DNA of 64,000 bases from Conus ventricosus (taxonomy: Eukaryota > Mollusca > Gastropoda > Neogastropoda > Conidae): assembly GCA_018398815.1 (NCBI GenBank), contig CM031618.1:51623007-51687006 (forward strand), written 5' to 3'. This document shows, piece after piece, positions 33,859 to 44,004 of the stretch (position 1 is the first letter of the stretch; each line of letters begins with the position of its first letter). Both the position numbers and the translations under genes were made by a program. The notes below the pieces were generated by a model. It was not told where the DNA came from and did not search any database. It saw nothing but the letters and a program-made list of their open reading frames with translations.

Positions 33859-36847
33859 ATGGATGTGCGCAGGTGTGAAGTGTGCAAGTCAGAGAAGGCA
33901 AAGTACACCTGCCCCAGGTGTTCATTTCGTACCTGTTCACTGCCCTGTGTAGTGAAACACAAGGAGGATAGACAGTGTGATGGCAAGAGGGACAAGACTG
34001 CTTTTGTGGCGATACAGGATTTCACAGAGTCTAACTTGCGCAGTGGTGAGTACCAAATCTGATAAATGGAGAGCCCTCATATATAAAATATATGTTTGTT
34101 TATATATATATATATATATATATATTAGTCTGAATTTGTAGCCATTGATGTATTCACACATGCATGCACATATTTCAGAGATCATTGTTGATTATGAATG
34201 ATGACTTTTTTAAAGAAACTGTGAGCCAGATTAATTTTCTTCATTTGGGTTTGGTGTTAATACAAGTCATTTGGTTTTTAAGTGTTTCTAGTTTGAATCA
34301 GCTAGCATAAGTACAAAGATGTGCTCATAAATTCATATTGATCATATGTGTCTGCATCGTGTATGTGTGCAAATTAGTATTTTACTACAAGAAGTCAACA
34401 TCATGTATTAAACTTCTCAAAGTCCAGAGGTCTTTTGAATACCCTATCATCAGCTTTTCAGTGAACAACATAAAGAAATGAAACAGGAAAGATGGAATGC
34501 TAATGTGTGTTGGGTTTTCCTGTTCCAGATTTACATTTCCTTGAGGAGGTGAAAAGAGAAGTGGAGCAGAGCAAAAAGAACAGTAAAAAATATGAAAGCA
34601 AGGATTTTTCCAAGAGAGTGAGTAACAGAGCAGTAGACTTCAGTACTATAGTAGAGTGTGTAACTGATGAAAAAAAAAGTCTTTCTTTTTCCCTTTTTTT
34701 TTTAATCATTAATTAAACTTGACACTTTTATCTGTCAGTGTACCATTCTGACAGTGAAATGCATTGCATTACATACATTTCACATGTGATGTAGTTAATT
34801 GTTACTGGGGTGGTTATGTCACATATATATATATATATATAGCTTGTTCTGCTAATACAACGCTGTAGATTTAATTTCACATTATGTTGGAGTGCACTGT
34901 GTCTGTGTATGGAATAACATGGTATTGCTGTAATCAGGGTTCGTACTCCCCCTTATTTTCTTGAAAAGTGCTTGAGATTTGACATGACAATTTCAAGGCC
35001 TGGAAAAGTACTTAAAAAATAAGCTGAAGGCCTAACCCCCTGGAAAAGTCCTTGAAATTTCAAAATCGGTCACAATCTGTCCTCTCAAAGCAAGGAAGTG
35101 ACTGTCACTCAAAAAAAATTTTTTTATACGAAATAAATCACAATCTCTGTCACTCCATGTGGCTTCGTGATCGCCGATCCCGTAGCAACCGACAACAGCC
35201 TAGCTGAAGCAGAAGGGAAGTAACTCGTCAGTGACTAGTGTTTGACTTACTATAGACGTAAGTGTAGAAGCCAACAGAGTTCTTTCCCTTTGGTTACCAT
35301 CGGGGTTGTGTCGACGGTCGATGTTTTGCGCCAAATAGTGCTACTGAGCCTGCAAGATGGGGAAAGGAGACTGCGTTTTCAATGATATGTGGGCAGAAAA
35401 AGATGCTTTCAAAGGTTGGTTAGCTCGTGGAGAAAACGAACACTCAGCAAGGTGCACATTGTGCAAGAAGAGTTTTAGTATCTCGGGTATGGGCATCAGT
35501 GCTGTGAAGAGTCATGCTGATGGAGTGAAACACAAACGGTTGGTGGAACATGAACATGAGAATAAGAGAAATGCCGGTGGTGCCACACAGCTGACCATGC
35601 ATGGATTCACTCTTGGAAACCGAAACTCCTCACCAAGATCTGAACCACCGGGTGCAAGGCAGGAGACTGGCAGTCAACTGCCTTCAACTTCAAGTTTTAC
35701 TGCAGTGACAGGGGGGTCTCAAGATGCACCTTCCACATCAGCAGCTGCAGGGTCTTCAAGCAGCTTTTCTAAACAGAAACGATCGACGAATCGTGCACCA
35801 AGAACGATGTCCTAACTGCTGAGGTGTATTGGACTTTGTTTGCCATGGAGAAGCATTACTCTTATCACAGTTTCACTGGTGTTGGGGAAATATTCAAAAA
35901 AATGTTTCCATCGTGTTCTGTTGCTGACAAGTTTGCAAGAAAGTTGTTAATTACTACCCCTTGAATGAAGCTGCTAACCCCTGGAAATTCCCTTGAAAAC
36001 CCCTTGAACTTTTTTTTCTGATATCTGTGGAACCCTGTGTAATTGGTCGGCAGTATAAATGTAGCTTGGCTGTAGCTTGAACACATCTGTGACACGTGTT
36101 GTCCTGAAATGAATTTTTTCACAAGAGATTGGGCAGCTGATTTCTTTTGAATACAAAGAGTCTCAGACAAGGTTCATAATACGTGTTTGATCTTTTTAAA
36201 ATCAAAATCTTTTTAAAGCCAGGAAATCCATGAGGAGATCACTTTTAATCGAGGAAAAAAAACTAGTTCAGCTTGGACATAAGTCATAAATATTTTTGAA
36301 AGAAATTAGAAAAAGAATCATCATTCCTGATTTTATTGTTGTTGTTGTTGTTTACCTGTAGATGGTATTACTAATTAGAGAGACGGAAAACAATATCTGG
36401 TTGAAAGAAGAGATCAAATTCAGTTGGTCTTTGAATGACAGCAATGTTAAATGTATTCATAGTATTTTTTCACAGATTATATTTTGATATTCTTACACTA
36501 ACAGGTGAAATCCTTGCTCATCCATGCGAGAAGCAGAGGTGTTTATATTGACCTGATGCCAAAAAGGATGACTCGACACCAGCAAAACACTACAATGTAC
36601 CATTTTGAGTAAGTGACTTTTTTTTTTGGATGTTTGGTTGGTTGCTTTTTTTTTTTTAAAATCATTTTTGTTTGCCATCGAGATCTTGGCAATGATATCA
36701 GTGTATGTCCATGGCCATTGAACGTTCAGAGTAAAGAGGGCTCCAAAACATTACCAATTCACAGAGCAGATGTTTCTTCTCAGTTTGCAGACAACATGCA
36801 CGCATGCATCACGCACACACGCATACATGTGCACACACGCATGTGCG

Positions 36848-36896
<49 letters not shown>

Positions 36897-39800
36897 ACAC
36901 ACACACCACACACACACACACACACACAGAGTCCTATGCACACTTAAATTCTAAATTATGTATGGTCCACTTTTTGTCTTACAGTGTCTGTGGTAATGAC
37001 ATTATTTCAACAAGTGTAAATTTTATACTGTGGGAATTACTAAGTAACATGGAAAAGATTATTTTTTTTAATGTTTAAATGAGTTTCTTCACGGTTATGT
37101 CTTGTGATGTAATGGTAAACAATTATCATGTCCAGACTGATTTCTAGAGTACAGACAGTACTGTTATCTCCAATTAACAGCCCTGATGTGGCCCTTTGCG
37201 GTCGGCTGGGCTATAAGCAACATTATCTTATCTTATCTCCAATTAATACTACGATGTCATACGCATTATGAGATAATGTTTTTATCTCAGATTATGGCAT
37301 GATGTCATCTGGATTACAAGATGATACTTTTGTGTCAAATTATGACCACGACATCTTCCAGATCACAAGATAAAAACTTTAAAATTATTGCCATGACATC
37401 TCCCAAGATGAAACTTTTATCTCAATTTATTACCAATATATCTTCCAGAATACAAGAGGATTCTTTTATCTCAAACCATGACCTTGATATCTCTCAGATT
37501 TCAAGATTACACTTTTATCTCAGACCATGACCTTGACATCTCTCAGCTATCAAGATTGCACTTTTATCTCAGACCATGACCATGACATCTCTCAGATTTC
37601 AAGATTACACTTATCTTAAACCCTGACCATGACATCTCCCAGATTACAAGATGATTTTTTTTTATCTCAAACCATGACCTTGACATCTCTCAGATTTCAA
37701 GGTTACACTTTTATCTCAAACCCTGACCATGACATCTCCCAGATTGCAAGATGATAATTTTGTCCCAAATTATGACCATGGCATCGCCCAGACTACAAGA
37801 TGATAACATTTCAAATCATGGCTAGGGCATCTTTTGTTTAAATGTCCTGTATGTGGTTAAATCGGTAAAGGTCAGCATCTGTGTACACAGGTTAAAGCAT
37901 GAGACTGGCAGATCACAGACGCAGCACACAGATGATAATGTGTTTCTGCTCTCTGTGGTCTGATGGCTACATAGTCCGGTTTTGTGTACTGCGAAATTGT
38001 TATATTTTGTATTGTACAAAATTAAATTTTTGTTTGAAAATGTAGGGGTGCATGACCACCCAACATAATTCCAAAGGAGTCTTTTTCTCCAAAGATTATT
38101 GTAGTTTTCTTGCAGTTTGATCCTGGTGAGAGGTATGTCTTAGTAGTCATCTTGTTACAAATGATGATTGAAATATTTCACGGTTTGATCATGAAATAAT
38201 TGGAAAGAATGGAATGAATAAATGTTGTTAAAGTTATAGGCATCTTTTCTTTTCATGTGCTGCAGTGTTCATTTTATCAGAATGTGGCATTTTATCCATT
38301 ATGAGTTCTTTTAATACTTTTTGTTTCATGATCTTTGATGTCTTCTTTTTCCAGAAGTAAAACCATTCACTGGCATGTTGAGTGGAACTTACCTGGGGAA
38401 AACATTAAATTTACAGATGAAAGGTTAGACACTGGAATTATGTTCTCTTGTGTGGTGTGTGTGTGTGTGTGGTGTGTGTGTGTGTGTGTGATTGAGCACA
38501 AGTCATAATCATATGCAGGAGCGTTGTTGAGATTATATATATATATATATATATAAAGTTTAGTTTGCTATAGATCTGTGTGAATGGTTGAGCAAATTGG
38601 TGTGTGCGTTGCATTATAAGATAAATAGTATTTCGCTGGGTTTTGGGTTTTTTTTAAAAAGCAAAATGGGATCTTGAGAAGTCCAGGCATAGTATCATTA
38701 TATGAGCCCTGTTAGGTTTTACTGCATTTGTGGGATCTTCATGTAAGATGCATTCACTTTCAAGACTGGTGATTACTGTTTAGGAGAGAATAACAGGGCA
38801 GGGAGGGGATGCTGGAATGAGTGGTGTTGTAGTTAGGCAACTTTTGGAACATTCATGATGGAAAAAGGCAAAAAAAAAGACCACATAAAAGACCCCAAAA
38901 TGTGAACAACATAAACCAAGCATGGCACTGTGACTGCAAAACATAACTTTTACATTTGTGTAGAAGTATGTGTTTGAATGTTTGTCCTCAAATTTTAAGC
39001 TGATACTTGTGCATCGTTCAGTGTTATAACAGTTCAGGAAACTGATGCGGTCTGCTTAATTCTTTCGTGCATGGCAGGTTTCCTGATGTCCAGATCCTTC
39101 AAGACGGCGTAGACCGCCATTTGAAGGAGCACCAAGAGCAGATGACTCTCACCCAAGCGGAGAAAGACCTTCTGGAGCCCTATACAGCAGAAAATGGCCG
39201 ACGCTACCGCATCCTGCTTAAACTGTATGGAAGGCAGAAGTAGGTTGCAGGGAATTTTACAATTGGTGTTTTGTTGATTGTATTTTTCATTAGTTCTAAG
39301 GTTATCTGTATGGAGGGCAGAAGTAGGTTGCAGGGAATTACATTGGTGTTTTGTTGATGGTGTGTATTTTTCATTAGTTCTGACGTTAATCTGATGATAA
39401 TCTGATCAGATCTGTTCCAAATGAAATTACTGTAATGATGTTGGTGATCATTACTGTGATCATTTATCACCATCATCATAATCTTTTTTCCCCTGCCTCG
39501 TAGGATCTTTTTAAAAAAAATTTCTTTTGCACAAGTACAAAAACATTCCATAATCACAGAAAATAAAGGCAAGGCGCTCCATCCATAAACTAAAGGTACA
39601 ATACATTCCACCAACACATCAAACTGTTACAGTAATCAAATCAAATTCACGTATGTAAAACAATCTGTGAAAATGACATTAGGAGGCATGAACATGTACA
39701 GAAATCATCTTGTTTTTTAATGACACACATAAGGAACAAATTCCAATAACTGGCATTAATCATGCACTCAAACATCATACAAGGTTATAAAAAGTGCTAC

Positions 39801-40711
39801 ATGAATTATGATCTCAAGTCCATCGAATCATGGCACTCGAAGAAAGTAGATTATGCAGACATTGTTCTATAAATCATCATTATCTTTCATAGCAAAAGCA
39901 GTGATTAAGAGCTGCTAATGGAGAGACTAAAGACCTGTAACCTGAGAATTCCATCTATAACGATCCCTGTTGCTCGTAAACTTTTAGACATGATCATTTC
40001 TTTCTTTCTGCATACGCAGGCTGATACTCCTGCGGATACTGCCTGTACAGTCAGTGGAGTTTTGTGTGTATGACCGTTTTTTATCCCGCCATTAAGGCAG
40101 CCATACTCCATCTTCGGGAAGGTGCATGCTATGTGTAACATGTCATCCATACCAACAGCCAAACTGGCCTTCTCTTCCGAAAGTTGGTGATGGGATTTGA
40201 CGTGTGTGCAAGATGTTGTGCGTGCGTTTACACATCGAACCTCGGTTTATAGTCTTATTCGAAGGACTGTATGGGGAATGGAGTCGAACGAATGTTAACT
40301 CCAAGGGAAAAATCCCTCTGTACACAGCCCTGATGTGGCCCTTTGGGGTCGGCTGGGCTATAAGCAACATTATCTTACCTATCTTATCCCTCTGTACCAA
40401 AATTCAGACCTGTAACCCCAGGATCATGATCCGGCGCTCTACCAACTGAGCTATTCTGGCCCCCAGCATGATCATAATTATCTTGACATTGTTGAATTGC
40501 TCTGTGTCAGACATAATTCTCCCTAAGCGTGTGAAATACAGTGTAACACATAACAGAATTCCAACCATTGTCAAAAGAAACCACATAAGACTAGCTCATT
40601 TATTTTCAGTTAATTAATTTGAAAGTGCCATGAAAAGTGTATGTGTGCCTACACTTGTATACAGGATTGTGTACACACCCTGGGCATACACATAGACACA
40701 CTCACATGCAC

Positions 40712-40769
<58 letters not shown>

Positions 40770-40779
40770 CTCTCTCTCT

Positions 40780-40831
<52 letters not shown>

Positions 40832-40878
40832 TCTTTCTTTCATGCACACACACACACACAAAACACACACATACACAC

Positions 40879-40920
<42 letters not shown>

Positions 40921-40935
40921 ACACACACACACGCA

Positions 40936-40983
<48 letters not shown>

Positions 40984-43583
40984 CAAAAATAATTCCAATG
41001 GAAGCTACTAACATAGGATGTAACATGGCTTTCTGTGGTGGTGGCAGGTATTGTTTGATGGAAAAGACGAAGAGCCTGTATGAAAACCTGGTAGGCAAAC
41101 GGGTGGTGGAGTTCCCTACCCTGTTTGTGGTGAGGGAAGAGTATGCACACCAATATTGTACACTGTCTGCAGGTCAGTTGTTTCATTTTTCTTCTCTCTT
41201 CTTTTTTTTTTCCTTTTTTTAGCTTTCCTTGTCAGTATGCTGTAAGCTATTTATTTGTAATTGTTCATTCATTTTTGCGCCCAATATGAGAAGATAAGTG
41301 GTTGCTTGTTATTCATTTCATTGTCCTATAATTATGTTGGTTTTTTTTGCTTGAAGAGGACCCAAGAGCTCGACATGCATCATGTTTTGTCCTGCAGTCT
41401 GTTTGTCTGTATTGTCTTGTGGAACTAACAACCTTTCTTTTTAAAATTTGCTTCAATTTCTGCCTTCAGTCACCTCGCTAGGAAACTAACCATATTTCCT
41501 CTGGTAATATTATGATTTAACTCTTTTCAGTTCTTTTTCCCTTGAATTTCGATCACTGGCGATCGACGGTTTTCTTCCCAGAATTATGGTATTTGATACA
41601 ACACTTTTGTTATCTGAAGCAATGTATCACCTAAAATACCCAAAATAGACACATTCATCACAAAAATATATTTATTTTAGAATAATGCGCAGAATGTTAT
41701 GAAAAATCCATGCAAAATGCAAAAATCTCAAAAACTGTTGAGAGCTAAGGCCAAAAGTAGAATATAAAGGCACTCAAAAGTACTATACTGAACTGGCCAC
41801 GATGATGCATCAGTTAGCTAATTCCACTGGCTGCAGGCAGTGAGAGGTTATGGGTTTGAATCCCATCGGAGAACTTTGGTTGTAGGAATTTTTTTTTTTT
41901 TTTTTTTTTTTTTTACTGTAATGAACACCATGTTTTATTTGTGACAGATTTCCCATGATAAAAATGTTCTGTTACATGCCTGAAATATTTCTCTTGTTAA
42001 ATAAAATGTGATGGTTGAAATTTTTTTTTTTTTTCTTTTTTTTTCCACCTTCTATGAAGGTTCTTTTCTTTGAAGAAGAAAGCAGGTTACATCATTATGA
42101 TTCACATTCACTCAAAAGAACAACTGTCATATTTCTGTACATACAAACACATGCACAAAAAACAAACAATACAACCAAAACTACACCACATGCATGAAAC
42201 AAAAGTGTTGTTAGGAGAAGTAAGACCAAAAGGTAGAGGAAGAGAAAAGAAGCGAGAGAGAGGAAAGAGAGGAAAAGTGAACAACAGAGGGGAAAAAGAA
42301 AAGGGATGCTGCCCAAACAGAGTAACCAAAACATAACAGTCAAACAGAAGTTAAGCAATAAGTCAGCATCCACAGTGAGTGAATAAACAAGTGTAGAATA
42401 TTTTTGTTTCCGGCCAGTACTAACCCAGAGTTGATCTGAGTTTGGAGGCTGGAATCTCTCCACTGAGAGATTATTTTCCTTCTGCGTGGATATGTGTGTG
42501 TTTGTGTGTGTGTCTGTGTGTGTGCAGGGTTCGTACGCCCCTTGAAGACCCTTGAAAACCCTTTAAAATACAGCTGGGTCAAAAAGGCCCTTGAAAACCC
42601 TTGAATACTGCAGATATCCCTACCATCCCTTGAAATCCCCTTAAAAATTGTTTTCGGACCAAAACTGACCGTAACATTTGAAGACGAATCGGAGAACAAA
42701 CGCGAACAAGACTTCGGACATCGATTTTCGCCTCTCGAATCGTTCTGTGTGTCGTCTGCTTTTCAAGCAAAGGGAAGCAATTCAATAGTTGGTTATTGTT
42801 TGCGCATGCGCAGTTCGACTTCCGACAAAGTGCGCCATGCTCCCTAATCTTCGGTGAATGCCAACACTGTTGCGTCTGTCATCATGCATTTGATCCGTTG
42901 TGGTTACAGAAGGAAGAATATCGAAGCTGGATCACTGAATGCAGAACAACAAACATGCGTTTTTTTTCCGTAAAGTGTGCAAAAAGACCGTTGATGTTCG
43001 GGCAGTGGGCGAATCGCGGTTGCAAGTCACGGAAAGAGGAAAAATATGTGGAATTGGAAAACGCGAGTAGGCTGGTAGTTAGTCTTACGGACTTCGTTCG
43101 GCAATCATCAAATTCATCAACATCAGGTCAGACCCTTTCCTCAGTAAGAATCGTCAGCCAATCCACAATAACAGCAAGTGGGACAGATGTGTTAAAAGTT
43201 AAAAGCTGAAGTGTTGTGGACGATTCATGCCATCAACAATCATCACAGTTTCCGATCTGCTGAAGACGACATGAAACTGTTTGCAGCAATGTTAACATAT
43301 TACTCGATTGCGACGAACTATCGGCGTGGGGAAACTAAAATTAGATATTTTGCAACTTTGGCATTGCTCCTTTTTTCTGTTAGAACTGAAAAAAGAGTGA
43401 AATCATATAGCTACTGAATCTTCAAATCAATCGTCACGTCGTCTCCATAGACACAAAGTGACTCGTGTGTGCACATTTGTAATTTAAAAAAAAAAATCCT
43501 ACTTTCTTGTTTAAAAGACGGCATTCATACCACACCCCTACCCCCCCCCCCCCCCCCCCCCCCAAACTTACCTACCAGCTAGC

Positions 43584-43639
<56 letters not shown>

Positions 43640-43682
43640 GACACACAAGACACACACACACACACACACACACATAGAGAGA

Positions 43683-43741
<59 letters not shown>

Positions 43742-43782
43742 CACGCACACACATACACACACACAGAGAAAGACGCACACAC

Positions 43783-43824
<42 letters not shown>

Positions 43825-43840
43825 CACACACACACAACAG

Positions 43841-43890
<50 letters not shown>

Positions 43891-43949
43891 CACACAACAG
43901 CACACAGACACACCAGAAAGAGAAGAGAGAGAGACACACACACACACAG

Positions 43950-44004
<55 letters not shown>

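Noticed and set aside
40400..40465. Possible tRNA gene on the minus strand (AATAGCTCAGTTGGTAGAGC)
   Set aside because: Acceptor and T stems do not close, and the sequence continues into a SINE body shared with 28.4-28.7 kb.
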